This document shows, in pieces, positions 42,145-52,036 of a stretch of 64,000 bases of DNA. Every line of letters starts with the position of its first letter. The stretch's first letter is position 1. The DNA comes from Variovorax sp. S12S4 (GTDB lineage Bacteria; Pseudomonadota; Gammaproteobacteria; Burkholderiales; Burkholderiaceae_C): contig NZ_JALPKR020000002.1 in NCBI RefSeq assembly GCF_023195515.1, positions 2,581,001 through 2,645,000 of the forward strand, in the 5' to 3' direction. The translations under genes and the position numbers were made by a program. The notes below the pieces were generated by a model that ran no database searches, was not told where the DNA came from, and saw only the letters and a program-made list of their open reading frames with translations.

Positions 42145-43023
42145 TCAGGAGCCGGCGGCGATGGCGATGGCGGCGTCGACCAGGTGCTCGACGATCGGCG
42201 GAAGCACGCGTCCTGCCTTGACGATGACGACGACCCGCCGGCGTAGCGCCGGCCGGGTAATGGCGACCTTGCGCAAGCGGTGGTCGATCAGCAGCTTGTC
42301 GGGAATCCGGCATGGCAGGATGCAGCACCCGACCCCAGAAGACACGATCTCGAGCATGGCGTCGACCGTCTCGGCCTCTGCCGCTATCTGGGGAACGAGC
42401 CCGCTGCTGTGCACCATGCGCCGCAGCATGTAGTGGGAAGGAAATGCGACAAGCTTCGGCAGATGCACGGTCAGGTCGATCCGATCGCCGATGTCGCAGG
42501 CCTCCGGCACGAGCAGGCACATCTCGTCGTCGAACAGCGGCCGCGAGACCACGCCGGCCGATGCAACCGCCGAGTCGTAGACGAAGCCAACATCGGCCTT
42601 GCCGCTTTCCACGAACTCCACCACCTCGGGAGAGCTGCGCCCCAGCAGCGAGAGATTGACGCTTTCGTGCTGGCTGACGAAGCGGGCCACGACCTCGCCC
42701 ATGAAGTAGTAGCTCAGGGTGTGGATCACGGCAAGCCGCACCGTGCCCTGGGTGACGCCATCGCGCACTCGTAGCGTGTCGAGTGCAGTGTCGATGGTGC
42801 GGAATGCGCCTTCGGTCTGCTCTTTGAGCTGTCGGCCCGCCTCGGTCAGCTCGACACCTCTGCCGGTGCGGACAAACAGTGCCTTGCCCACGTGGGCTTC
42901 GAGCGCGGCGAGCTGCCGGCTCAGGCCGGATTGCGTCTGGTCCAGATCTTCAGCCGCCCGCGATAGCGATTTCAGCTGTGCAATCTGCAGAAAATAGCGA
43001 AGCTGGCGGTCGAAGGTTTCCAT
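42145..43023 (-). CDS. LysR-family transcriptional regulator
   Basis: The product is 292 aa from ATG 43023. The HTH is in SLSRAAEDLDQTQSGLSRQL. The sensor half has GTVRLAVIHTLSYYFMG. It reads in the same direction as the aldolase cluster and probably controls it. Confidence 0.9.
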   Translation of the reverse strand: METFDRQLRYFLQIAQLKSLSRAAEDLDQTQSGLSRQLAALEAHVGKALFVRTGRGVELTEAGRQLKEQTEGAFRTIDTALDTLRVRDGVTQGTVRLAVIHTLSYYFMGEVVARFVSQHESVNLSLLGRSSPEVVEFVESGKADVGFVYDSAVASAGVVSRPLFDDEMCLLVPEACDIGDRIDLTVHLPKLVAFPSHYMLRRMVHSSGLVPQIAAEAETVDAMLEIVSSGVGCCILPCRIPDKLLIDHRLRKVAITRPALRRRVVVIVKAGRVLPPIVEHLVDAAIAIAAGS

Positions 43024-43292
43024 GTGGCCTTTGCATCTGGAACGGAAAGCACCCACTGGAGCGAGCGCGCCCGTATTGGCGCAATGCAAGGATCGGGCCG
43101 AGCAGATCTGCCTGCGAGAGCAGCCCAGGCGTCGGGATTCCCCTGATGCAATGAGCAATGCGAAGCGACGCCCTTAACCATCGGTTAAGACCGGCTAAAC
43201 AAGACGCGAATTGTCGGCCTGCGCGCGAATTGTGAGGATGCGAAGCGCTGACACCAGCGTCGGTCCGCACAAAAAAAGAGACAGGAGACAGC

Positions 43293-45449
43293 ATGCACCC
43301 CAACAGCCCGGTCGGGCGCCAGTTGCGCCTGCGCTGGTTCACGGCGACAGCCGCAGCGGCCATAGCTATTGCTGCCGCGCCCGCGAATGCCCGCGTCACT
43401 CGCATCGTGATCGACAGCGTCGCGCCTCTTGCGGGGCAGTCGATTCCCTATGAGCAGATTCGCGGCCGTGCCTTCGGCGAGCTCGACCCGAACGATCCGC
43501 ACAACAGCGTCATCACCGACATCAAGCTGGGGGCGGACGCAGACGGCAAGGTGCGGTACGAGACCACCTTCAATCTGGTGAAGCCGGTCGACATAAGCCG
43601 GGCGAGCGGCTTTCTGTGGCACGACGTGCCCAACCGCGGCGGCGCGGGCACCATTGTTGTGGACGAACGCGAGCTGGGCGACATTGGCCTGCGCAGCGGC
43701 TGGCAGGCGGACAACGCGGGCAACACGGGCATTCCCGCCAACCGGGCGGAGGGCACCAATCACTGGGTGGCGGCGCCTATTGCCAAGGTGAACGGCGTGG
43801 CTGTCACAGGCCAGGTGTTCGGGCGCATCGTCAACCGCAGCGGCGCAGCCTCGCAGCCGCTGATGGTGCAGACCAACCCCGTGCCCTACCTTCCGGCCAC
43901 GCCGGACACGACCAAGGCAACGCTGAAGACGCACACCAAGGAAACGGTCGATGGCGTTGTCACCGAAGGGCCGGCCATTGCGGCGGGCGATTGGGCGTTT
44001 GCCAAGTGCGACGCGGGCAATCCGTTTCCTGGCACACCCATCGACATCAACCCGGCCAATGCGCCCGGCAACCTGCCGGTGCACATCTGCCTGCGCAACG
44101 GCTTCGACGCCAACCTGCTGTACCAGGTGGTGTACCCGGCGCAAAACGCCTATGTGTTGGGCGTGGGCATGGCGGCGTTCCGCGATGTGGGCACCTTCTT
44201 TCGCTACGAGGCGGCCGACGACTTCGGCACGCGCAATCCGGTAGCGGGACTGGTCAAGGGCACGGCGGTGCGGGGGGTGTCGCAGTCCGGAAACATGGTG
44301 CGGCAGTTCATCTTCATGGGCCTGAACCAGGACGAGCGCAACCGCAAGGTGTACGACGGGGCCTGGCCGATCATCGCGGGCCGCCGGGTGGCGGCCAACT
44401 CGCGCTGGGCCCAGCCGGACGGCGTGCTGGAGCTGTACCAGCAGGGCAGCGAAGGCCCGCAGTGGTGGGTGGACTGGCCAGACCCGGTGCGCAAGCAACC
44501 CACCGGCAGCATCTTCTCGCGCTGCGACACCAACGACACCTGCCCGAAGGTGATCGAGCACTTCGGGTCGGCCGAGGTGTACGCGCTGAAGCTCACGCCC
44601 GAGTGGATCGGCACGGCGGGCGATGCGGACATTCCGCTGCCGCGCAACGTGCGGCGCTATTACGTGCCGAGCTCGCACCACGGCGGCGGCGCGGGCGGCT
44701 TCACGCACATGCCCGCGGCGACGGGCACGGCCACTGCTACCGCCACGACTGGCCCAAGCTGCCCCGGCAACAACTTCGGCCGTGGCACGTTGGCGGCAAA
44801 CCCGGTGCCGCACACTGAAATTACCAACGTGCTGCGCCTGGCCATGCGCGACTGGGTGCTGAACGGAACGCCGCCGCCGCCCAGCCGTTGGCCCACGCTT
44901 GCGGGCAAGACGCTGGTCGACGCCAACAAGAAGGCGATGGGTTTTCCGAGCGGCGTGCCCGGCATTCCGGACTCGATCTTCCTGCCGGAGAACTTTGCCT
45001 TTCCGGTGTTCGATTACGACTGGGGGCCGCAATTCAATCATGCGGAAGCCTCCGGCGTGCCCACCCACGTGCCGCCGGTCATCAAGAAGGTGATCCCGAT
45101 GAAAGTGCCGAAGGTCGATGCCGACGGCAACGAGATCGACGGCGTTCCCACGGTGCTGGTGATGGCGCCGCTCGGCACTTACCTGGGCTTCAACGTCACC
45201 GCAGAGGGGTTCCATCGAGGCCAGGTGTGCAACTACGTGGGCGGCTACGTGCCGTTCGCACGCACGCGCGCCGAGCGAGCTGCCAGCGGCGACCCGCGCC
45301 TGTCGCTCGAGGAGCGCTACGGCAGCCACGAGGGCTACGTGGCCGCCGTGCGAGGCGCCGCCGAGAAGGCGTTCGCGCAGGGCTTTCTTCTGCCCGCGGA
45401 CCGCGACCGCCTTATCCGGCAGGCTTCGGAGAGTGCCGTGCTGCGCTGA
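43293..45449 (+). CDS. Secreted alpha/beta hydrolase domain protein
   Basis: The product is 718 aa with a signal peptide (about residues 1-33, cleavage near APANARV). The body is of the alpha/beta hydrolase domain family (Abhydrolase_10 type). Likely nucleophile motif is RGVSQSGNMVRQF (G-x-S-x-S-G), about residue 330. FLPEN and VPTHVPPVIKKVIPMKVPK are seen later. Family members are large uncharacterised secreted esterases. Its end overlaps the convergent LysR gene by 38 nt. The 269 nt upstream contain no gene. Confidence 0.85.
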   Translation: MHPNSPVGRQLRLRWFTATAAAAIAIAAAPANARVTRIVIDSVAPLAGQSIPYEQIRGRAFGELDPNDPHNSVITDIKLGADADGKVRYETTFNLVKPVDISRASGFLWHDVPNRGGAGTIVVDERELGDIGLRSGWQADNAGNTGIPANRAEGTNHWVAAPIAKVNGVAVTGQVFGRIVNRSGAASQPLMVQTNPVPYLPATPDTTKATLKTHTKETVDGVVTEGPAIAAGDWAFAKCDAGNPFPGTPIDINPANAPGNLPVHICLRNGFDANLLYQVVYPAQNAYVLGVGMAAFRDVGTFFRYEAADDFGTRNPVAGLVKGTAVRGVSQSGNMVRQFIFMGLNQDERNRKVYDGAWPIIAGRRVAANSRWAQPDGVLELYQQGSEGPQWWVDWPDPVRKQPTGSIFSRCDTNDTCPKVIEHFGSAEVYALKLTPEWIGTAGDADIPLPRNVRRYYVPSSHHGGGAGGFTHMPAATGTATATATTGPSCPGNNFGRGTLAANPVPHTEITNVLRLAMRDWVLNGTPPPPSRWPTLAGKTLVDANKKAMGFPSGVPGIPDSIFLPENFAFPVFDYDWGPQFNHAEASGVPTHVPPVIKKVIPMKVPKVDADGNEIDGVPTVLVMAPLGTYLGFNVTAEGFHRGQVCNYVGGYVPFARTRAERAASGDPRLSLEERYGSHEGYVAAVRGAAEKAFAQGFLLPADRDRLIRQASESAVLR

Positions 45450-46353
45450 ACGCGGCGGTGCTTTCTTCGATCATTTCCACCAGGGCAGCCGCCGGCACGG
45501 AGAGTTCCACGCGGCTGCGCATGGCCAGCAGCAGCACGCGCTCCATCTCGATGCCTTCGAGGCCCACCTGCACAAGGCCGAGGGCCTGGGCATAAAGCGC
45601 GGCAGCCGCGCGCGGCAAGATGGCCAGGCCAAGCCCGAACGAGACCATGCGGCACATCGAATCGAAGCTGCGCACCTGCACCCGGATGCGGGGTGTGCGC
45701 TTGACCGCGTCGGCCGCCGCCATCACCTTGCGCGTGAGCGATGCGCTGCGTGCCAGGGTGACCAGGTCATGGTCGAGCACGTTCACGATGGAGGCGTTCT
45801 GCTGGCCGGCGAGCGCGTGGCCCGCCGGCACCAGCAGCACCAGCTGGTCGACGTTGCAGACGATGGTTTCCAGGCCTTCGTGCGGCACGTTGTCGCCAAT
45901 CACCGCCAGCTCGGCCGTGCCCTTGAGCACGGCGCGAATGCCGTCTTCGCTCAAGGCGTCTTCCATGTCGATCACCACCTGCGGATAGCGCCGCGCGTAC
46001 TCGGCCAGCACGCTGGGCAAAAAGCCGCCGAAAGCGGAGGGGTTGGCGCACAGCCGCAGGTGGCCGGTGGCGCCCGATTGAAGATCGTCGACGGCCTGCA
46101 CCAGCTGTTCGAGCCGCGCAATCACCTCGATGGCGTGCCGGTGCAGGGTCTGACCTTCGGGCGTTGCGGTGACGCCGCGCTGGCCTCGCTGGAGCAGCGC
46201 CATGCCGCAGTGCTGCTCAAGCTCGGTAATGCGCTTGCTTGCCGCCGGGAGCGAAACGCCGAATCGGTCCGCGCCCGCGGTCAGGCTTCCGCCATCGACA
46301 ACTGCGACAAAAAGTCGCAGAGAGATGAGATCGAAACGATTCAGGTTGATCAT
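45412..46353 (-). CDS. LysR-family transcriptional regulator
   Basis: The product is 313 aa from ATG 46353. HTH: SLTAGADRFGVSLPAASKRI. Sensor domain begins GATGHLRLCANPSAFGGFLP. It overlaps the hydrolase gene tail-to-tail and is divergent from the I78-like gene; which it controls is unclear. Confidence 0.9.
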   Translation of the reverse strand: MINLNRFDLISLRLFVAVVDGGSLTAGADRFGVSLPAASKRITELEQHCGMALLQRGQRGVTATPEGQTLHRHAIEVIARLEQLVQAVDDLQSGATGHLRLCANPSAFGGFLPSVLAEYARRYPQVVIDMEDALSEDGIRAVLKGTAELAVIGDNVPHEGLETIVCNVDQLVLLVPAGHALAGQQNASIVNVLDHDLVTLARSASLTRKVMAAADAVKRTPRIRVQVRSFDSMCRMVSFGLGLAILPRAAAALYAQALGLVQVGLEGIEMERVLLLAMRSRVELSVPAAALVEMIEESTAAFSAARHSPKPAG

Positions 46354-46411
46354 TGCGGGTGGATTTGACCACCGCCGGCGATACGATCCGTTGAAAGAAG
46401 CGACACACACC

Positions 46412-46789
46412 ATGCCCATGCCTCAGCAAACCGGTTTCATCTCTTCCACGCGGGCGCGCGGCGCCATGGCGGCGGCCCTGTGCGCGGCAATGCTGTTCAT
46501 TGCCGGCTGCCAGGCACAGCCTGAGTTCCGCCCGCTCACCTCCGAGGCGCCGCCGCCGCCGAGCTTTGTGACTGTGCCCGCCGAGGAAGCTTGCCAGGCC
46601 ACGCAGGCGCGCTACGCGCTCGGCCGGCCGCTCAACCCGCCGCTGCTTGAAGAAATGCGCACCCGCACCGGCTCCAAGTCGGCCCGTACCTCGGCGGCCG
46701 GCACGCCGCTGCCGGTGCCGACGGATCCGGCGCGGCTCAATGTCGACCTTGACCCGCAAGGCCTGGTGGTTGCCGCCCGCTGCGGCTGA
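46412..46789 (+). CDS. Peptidase inhibitor I78 family lipoprotein
   Basis: The product is 125 aa. Lipobox FIAGCQAQ (Cys about residue 33) marks a lipoprotein. The mature domain has the I78 pattern: EEACQATQARYALGRPLNP, then a Gly/Arg/Ser stretch, and the family end DPARLNVDLDPQGLVVAARC. I78 proteins inhibit subtilisin-like serine peptidases. A 58-nt gap divides it from the divergent LysR start. Confidence 0.85.
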   Translation: MPMPQQTGFISSTRARGAMAAALCAAMLFIAGCQAQPEFRPLTSEAPPPPSFVTVPAEEACQATQARYALGRPLNPPLLEEMRTRTGSKSARTSAAGTPLPVPTDPARLNVDLDPQGLVVAARCG

Positions 46790-46814
46790 GGGGCATTGAC
46801 CTAATAATTTCGCA

Positions 46815-47491
46815 ATGACGAAGAAGACCAGCACCACCTCGACTTCCTCCGCCGCGCCCATCGCGCTGGACTGCTACTACAGCCTTTCCTCGCCCTGGGC
46901 CTACCTGGGCGGCCCTCAGCTGCAAGACATCGTGCGCCGCCACCATGTGCGACTCACGCTCAAGCCCTACGACTTTCAGGCGGTGGTCCGCAAACCGGCG
47001 GCATTCCGCTGAAGACCCGGCCCGAGCCGCGGCGCACGTACCACGCGCTCGAACTGGCGCGCTGGCGCGACTACCTGGGCATGCCGCTCAACCTGGAGCC
47101 GGCGTACTACCCCAAGGGCGCTCCGGTCGACCCCAACTGGAACAAGTACCCGGGCTGGATGGTGATCGCCGCCCAGCTGAAGGGCCTCGACGCGCAGCCG
47201 CTCTCGCATGCGCTGCTGCGCGCGCTGTGGGCGGAAGAGCGCGATACCTCCGAAGCGGCGGTGCGCATCGCGGTGGCCGACGAAAACGGCTACGACGGCG
47301 CCTCGCTGCAGGCGCTGGAGCAGGCGGCCGAAACCCTTGCGATCTACCGCGCCAACAGCGCCGACGCCATAGAGGCCGGCGTGTTCGGCGCGCCCACGTT
47401 CATCCTGAACGGCGAGCGCTTCTGGGGGCAAGACCGGCTGGCCTTTCTGGACAGGGCTTTGGACAAGCTGCGCCACGCCAGGGGCGGATAA
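46815..47491 (+). pseudogene. 2-hydroxychromene-2-carboxylate isomerase, frameshifted
   Basis: From ATG 46815 the frame encodes ALDCYYSLSSPWAYLGGPQL and stops at 47012 after KPYDFQAVV. The continuation from 47013 is open in another frame (RTYHALELARWRDYLGMPLN and [20 protein letters not shown]) to 47491. Adding one A to the AAA run at 46992-46994 restores KTGGIPLKTRPEPRR and a 225-aa enzyme of the glutathione-dependent HCCA isomerase family. The lesion may be an indel error. Confidence 0.85.
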
Positions 47492-47498
47492 TCGCCGG

Positions 47499-48383
47499 AT
47501 GCGAATCCGCTTTACCAAGATGCAGGGAGCCGGCAACGATTTTGTCGTGCTCGACGAAACCCGCGGCACGCTGGGCCTCACGGCCGCGCAATACCGCTTT
47601 CTGGCCGACCGCCACTTCGGCGTGGGCGCCGACCAGATCCTCACGGTGCGGCGCCCCTCCAAGGACGCGGGCAAAGACATCGACTTTCAGTACGTGATCC
47701 ACAACGCCGACGGCGGCGAGGTGGAGCAGTGCGGCAACGGCGCGCGCTGCTTCATGCGCTTTGTGCGGGAGCACCAGCTGACCGACAAGGACATGGTGCG
47801 CGTCGAAACGCTGGCCGGCATCATCGAGCCGCGCATGAGCGAAGACGGACGCGTGACGGTGGACATGGGCCCGCCCATCTTCGAGCCGGCCCGCGTGCCC
47901 TTCGACACCGCGGGGCTCGACCCGCAGCCCACGGGCGCTTGGCACACCTGGCACCTGGCACTTGGCACGCATGCCGATTCGGCCATTGTTTCGGTAGCGG
48001 TGCTGTCCATGGGCAATCCGCATGCGGTGCAGGTCGTCGACAACGTCGACACGGCGCCGGTCGAGCGGCAGGGCCCGCAAATCGAGCACCATCCGCGCTT
48101 TCCGCAGCGGGTGAATGCCGGCTTCATGCAGGTGATCGACCGCACGAACGTCAAGCTGCGGGTGTTCGAGCGCGGCGCCGGCGAAACGCTGGCCTGCGGC
48201 ACCGGCGCGTGCGCGGCGGTGGTGGCGGGCATCCGGCTGGGCCTGCTCGACAGCCGGGTCGACGTGCAAACGCACGGCGGCGTGCTCACCATCGGCTGGG
48301 AGGGCGAGGGCAACCCGGTGCTCATGACCGGGCCGGCCACCACGGTTTTCGAGGGAGACATCGAGGTGCCCGAGCTGCCATGA
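47499..48383 (+). CDS. dapF: Diaminopimelate epimerase
   Basis: The product is 294 aa. It converts LL- to meso-diaminopimelate for lysine and peptidoglycan. The two catalytic cysteines are in [10 protein letters not shown] and [12 protein letters not shown]. The N-terminus [18 protein letters not shown] is typical. The order dapF, DUF484, xerC matches the conserved operon in many proteobacteria. It is slightly longer than the usual 275 or so. Confidence 0.96.
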   Translation: MRIRFTKMQGAGNDFVVLDETRGTLGLTAAQYRFLADRHFGVGADQILTVRRPSKDAGKDIDFQYVIHNADGGEVEQCGNGARCFMRFVREHQLTDKDMVRVETLAGIIEPRMSEDGRVTVDMGPPIFEPARVPFDTAGLDPQPTGAWHTWHLALGTHADSAIVSVAVLSMGNPHAVQVVDNVDTAPVERQGPQIEHHPRFPQRVNAGFMQVIDRTNVKLRVFERGAGETLACGTGACAAVVAGIRLGLLDSRVDVQTHGGVLTIGWEGEGNPVLMTGPATTVFEGDIEVPELP

Positions 48384-49078
48384 CCAACTTCAGAAACAAC
48401 AAAGACGACGCCATGAACCCGATCACCGAAGACGACATCGCCAATTACCTGGCGAACACGCCCGACTTTTTCGAGCGGCATGCACAATTGCTGGCGCAGG
48501 TGCAGCTCACCAGCCCGCACGGCAACCGCGCCGTGAGCCTGCAGGAGCGCCAGGCCGAGATGCTGCGCGAAAAGATCAAGGCGCTGGAGCATCGCCTGAT
48601 GGACATGGTGCGCCACGGCACTGAAAACGTGGTTATTGCCGACCGCCTGCAGCGCTGGACCAAGGGCCTCTTGACCACGCGCGACCCGCGCAGCCTGCCG
48701 TACCGCATTGCGGTCGACCTGCAGTCGCTGTTTTTGGTGCCGCAAACCGCCATCAAGGTGTGGGATTGCGGCGCCGACTACCTCAACGAGGCCTACGCCC
48801 AGTGGGTGAGCGACGACGTGAAGGCGCTGGCCACCTCGCTCACTTCGCCTTATTGCGGGCTCAACTCGGGCTTCGAGGCGGCCAACTGGCTGCCCGAACC
48901 GGCCGGCGCCATGTCGATTGCGCTGATTCCGCTGCGGCCCGATGCCGAGTCGCCGGCCTTCGGCCTGCTGGTTTTGGCCTCGCCGGACGCACAGCGCTTC
49001 AACGCCGAAATGGGCACCGACTTTCTCGAGCGCATTGCCGAGCTGGCCTCGGGCGCGCTGTCGCGGCTGCGGCCTTGA
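48380..49078 (+). CDS. DUF484 family protein
   Basis: The product is 232 aa from ATG 48380, whose ATGA overlaps the dapF stop; ATG 48413 ([13 protein letters not shown]) is an alternative. The N-terminal helical block [20 protein letters not shown] and a GAF-like C-terminal half fit DUF484. Function unknown in the family, though it is linked to xerC in many genomes. Confidence 0.88.
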   Translation: MTNFRNNKDDAMNPITEDDIANYLANTPDFFERHAQLLAQVQLTSPHGNRAVSLQERQAEMLREKIKALEHRLMDMVRHGTENVVIADRLQRWTKGLLTTRDPRSLPYRIAVDLQSLFLVPQTAIKVWDCGADYLNEAYAQWVSDDVKALATSLTSPYCGLNSGFEAANWLPEPAGAMSIALIPLRPDAESPAFGLLVLASPDAQRFNAEMGTDFLERIAELASGALSRLRP

Positions 49079-49710
49079 GCGGGCGGCACCGGTCCGGGCG
49101 GGCCGTGCGGCCCGTGCTGTGGACGGTGCTGCTTGGCGGGCTGCTGGCTTACCTGGCCATTGCGGCCATCGTCTGGCGGCGTGCGGTCGAGGTCCTCGAC
49201 AGCCCGCCCCAGCGCGCGGCCGATGCCGCGCTGATCCTGGGCAACCGCGCCTACCTGAAAGGCAAGCCCAACCCGTGCCTCACCGGCCGGGTCGACACCG
49301 GCATTGCGCTGGCCAATGCGGGCCGCGTGAAGCAACTGGTGCTCTCGGGCGGTGTCGACAAGGAAGACGGGCGCATCGAAGCCGAGGTCATGCAGCAGCA
49401 TGCGCGCGCCGAAGGCTATGCCGGTCCGCTGCTGCTGGAGCCGGCCTCCACGTCCACCCGCCTGAACCTGGCGATGTCGCGCCCCCTGCTGCAGGCGGCG
49501 GGCATCCGCAGCGTGATCGTGGTGTCGGAGCCCTATCACCTGTGGCGCGTCGAGCGGCTGGTGCGGGCCGCCGGGTTCGACAAAGACTTCGACGTGCAGT
49601 ACGCCGCTGCCAGCACGCGCTGCTGGCAGCGCTGGGGCATGGTTTTCAAGGGCGCATTGCGCGAGCCTTTGGCTGTCGTGAACAATGCGTTCAATGGCTA
49701 CCTCCACTGA
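49075..49710 (+). CDS. YdcF/DUF218-like membrane-anchored protein
   Basis: The product is 211 aa from a TTG at 49075 that overlaps the DUF484 stop by TTGA; GTG 49105 or 49114 are alternatives. An N-terminal membrane helix (VLLGGLLAYLAIAAIVW) precedes a DUF218 domain (AALILGNRAYLKGKP, KQLVLSGGVDKEDG and SVIVVSEPYHLWR). DUF218 proteins such as SanA and YdcF act on the envelope or bind nucleotides, without clear function. It overlaps xerC by 17 nt. Confidence 0.82.
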   Translation: MSGRHRSGRAVRPVLWTVLLGGLLAYLAIAAIVWRRAVEVLDSPPQRAADAALILGNRAYLKGKPNPCLTGRVDTGIALANAGRVKQLVLSGGVDKEDGRIEAEVMQQHARAEGYAGPLLLEPASTSTRLNLAMSRPLLQAAGIRSVIVVSEPYHLWRVERLVRAAGFDKDFDVQYAAASTRCWQRWGMVFKGALREPLAVVNNAFNGYLH

Positions 49711-50734
49711 GACGACCGACACGCGCTGGGTAGAAAAATACCTGGAGCACGTGCGCGTGGAGCGCCGGCTGGCGGCGCGCACGGTCGAGCTCTACGCCAT
49801 TCACCTGCAGGCGCTCTCGGCCAACGCCGCCGAGGCCGGGCTTGCGCTGGACCGCGTGCAAACCGCGCACATCCGGCGCTGGATGGCGCAGTTGCACAGC
49901 GCCGGCCGCGAGGCGCGCGGCATTGCGCTGGTGCTTTCTTGCTGGCGCAGCTTCTACCGCTGGCTCGGCAACGAGGGGCTGGTGGGCTTCAACCCCGTGC
50001 AGGACGTGCATGCGCCCAAGGCCGCGCGGCCGTTGCCCAAGGCGCTGGCTGTGGACGACGCGGTGCGGCTCGCCGAAACCTACGACCCCGAGGCCGACCC
50101 CTGGACCGAGGCGCGCGACGGCGCCATCGTCGAAGTGCTTTACGGCTGCGGCCTGCGCGTGAGCGAACTCACCGGCCTGGATGCGCGCGCCAGCAACACG
50201 GCCCTTGGCTGGGTCGACCTGGACGCGATGGAAGCCAACGTGCTCGGCAAGGGCAGCAAGCGCCGCATCGTTCCCCTGGGCAGCAAGGCGGCCGAGGCGC
50301 TGCGCGACTGGCTCGCGGTGCGCGGCGATTGCCCGGCGCTGGCCACGGCCGGGCTGCGGGATCCGGCCGGCGCCGCGGCGCTTTTCATCAACAGCAAGGG
50401 CCTGCGGATGTCCTCGCATGCGGTGTGGAAGCTGCTGCGCGAGCGCAGCCTGAAGGCCGGCCTTGCAGCGCCGGTGCATCCGCACATGCTGCGGCATTCG
50501 TTCGCGAGCCACGTGCTCCAGTCGAGCAGCGACCTGCGCGCCGTGCAAGAGCTGCTGGGCCACGCCAACATTGCCACCACGCAGATCTATACCCGGCTGG
50601 ATTTTCAGCACCTGGCCAAGGCCTACGACGCGGCCCATCCGCGCGCGCAGGCCCGGCCCGAGAGCACGGATACACAGGCACGCGCCGAAGCAAGTGCGCG
50701 GGCCAAGCCCAAAAAAGACGACACCCAAAAATGA
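49694..50734 (+). CDS. xerC: Tyrosine recombinase XerC
   Basis: The product is 346 aa from ATG 49694 (ATG 49685 is possible). XerC resolves chromosome dimers at dif with XerD. The catalytic residues are seen: Arg in GCGLRVSELTG, Lys in GKGSKRRIVPL, HxxR in HPHMLRHSFASH and His/Tyr in LGHANIATTQIYT. The C-terminus carries about 30 extra polar residues (TDTQARAEASARAKPKKD). It overlaps the methyltransferase gene by ATGA. Confidence 0.95.
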   Translation: MATSTETTDTRWVEKYLEHVRVERRLAARTVELYAIHLQALSANAAEAGLALDRVQTAHIRRWMAQLHSAGREARGIALVLSCWRSFYRWLGNEGLVGFNPVQDVHAPKAARPLPKALAVDDAVRLAETYDPEADPWTEARDGAIVEVLYGCGLRVSELTGLDARASNTALGWVDLDAMEANVLGKGSKRRIVPLGSKAAEALRDWLAVRGDCPALATAGLRDPAGAAALFINSKGLRMSSHAVWKLLRERSLKAGLAAPVHPHMLRHSFASHVLQSSSDLRAVQELLGHANIATTQIYTRLDFQHLAKAYDAAHPRAQARPESTDTQARAEASARAKPKKDDTQK

Positions 50735-51951
50735 AAACCCTCCGCCTCAAGCCCGGCAAAGAGCGCTCGCTGCAGCGCCGCCACCCCTGGATCTTCGAAT
50801 CCGCCATTGCACGCGGCGGCGCCGATTCGGGCGAAACGGTGCGGGTCGAATCGCATGACGGCGCCTTCCTGGCGTGGGCGGCGTTCAGCCCGGTTTCCAA
50901 GATCCGCGCGCGGGCCTGGAGCTTTGTCGAAACGCAGCGCATCGATGCCGCATTCCTGGCCTCGGTGTGCGCCCGCGCCGTGGCCGCCAGGGGGCTTTTC
51001 GACCTGCAGAGCGACGGCGTGCGGCTGATCCACGGCGAGGCCGATGGGCTGCCGGGCCTTATCGTCGATCGCTACGGAGACACGCTGGTGGCGCAGTTCC
51101 TGTCGGCCGGCGTCGAGCGCTGGAAGGCTGCCATTGCCGACGCGCTGCTCGAGGCGACCGGGCTGCACAAGCTTTATGAGCGTTCCGACGCCAGCGGGCG
51201 CGAGCGCGAGGGCCTGAAGCCCGTCACGGGCTGGTTGCGCGGGGAGGGCGCCACCGAGATCACGATTCGCGAGCATGGCTGGAAGCTGTCGCTCGACATT
51301 GCGACCGGCCACAAGACCGGCTTCTATCTCGACCAGCGCGACAGTCGCCAGCGCTTTGCCGAGCTGGCTCAGCACCGGCGCTTCAGGCGCGTGCTCAACT
51401 GCTTTTGCTACACCGGCGGCTTTACCGTGGCGGCGCTTGCCGGCCTGCAGGCGGCGGGTGCGATGGATGGCGTGGAGCTGGTGTCGGTCGATTCTTCGCA
51501 GCCGGCGCTCGAAAAGGCGCGGGCCAACCTGGCGCTGAACGGCTTCGGCAGCGAGGGTTCGGGCGTGAAGGCCGAGTTTCTGGACGCCAACGTCAACACC
51601 GTGCTGCGCGAGTTCATCGAACAGGGCCGGACCTTCGACGCCATCGTGCTCGACCCGCCCAAGTTTGCGCCCACCGCGGCCCATGCCGACCGCGCGGCCC
51701 GCGCCTACAAGGACATCAACCGCCTTGCGCTCAAGCTGCTGGAGCCCGGCGGCGTGCTGCTGACTTTTTCATGCTCGGGTGGCATCAGCGCCGATCTTTT
51801 TCACAAGATCGTGGCATCGGCGGGCATAGACGCCCAAGTAGACGGCTACATCAGCGAACGCCTCGGCGCGGCGCCCGACCACCCGATGACCATCGAGTTC
51901 CCGGAGGGCGAATACCTCAAGGGCCTGGTGGTGGTGAAAAAGCCGGCTTGA
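50731..51951 (+). CDS. RlmI-like class I SAM-dependent rRNA methyltransferase
   Basis: The product is 406 aa. A PUA domain occupies about residues 1-80 (LRLKPGKERSLQRRHPWIF). The Rossmann methyltransferase domain shows CFCYTGGFTVAALAGLQAAG (motif I region) and VLDPPKFAP (motif IV, DPPK). These enzymes make 5-methylcytosine in 23S rRNA. Coupled to xerC by overlap. Confidence 0.9.
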   Translation: MKTLRLKPGKERSLQRRHPWIFESAIARGGADSGETVRVESHDGAFLAWAAFSPVSKIRARAWSFVETQRIDAAFLASVCARAVAARGLFDLQSDGVRLIHGEADGLPGLIVDRYGDTLVAQFLSAGVERWKAAIADALLEATGLHKLYERSDASGREREGLKPVTGWLRGEGATEITIREHGWKLSLDIATGHKTGFYLDQRDSRQRFAELAQHRRFRRVLNCFCYTGGFTVAALAGLQAAGAMDGVELVSVDSSQPALEKARANLALNGFGSEGSGVKAEFLDANVNTVLREFIEQGRTFDAIVLDPPKFAPTAAHADRAARAYKDINRLALKLLEPGGVLLTFSCSGGISADLFHKIVASAGIDAQVDGYISERLGAAPDHPMTIEFPEGEYLKGLVVVKKPA

Positions 51952-52036
51952 CCCCGCGCCAACGCAACTGAGTGGCATTGGCTAAACTGCCTCTCCAGTT
52001 TTTCTTCTTCCCAGTTTTCCGCCTTCGGAGCACACC

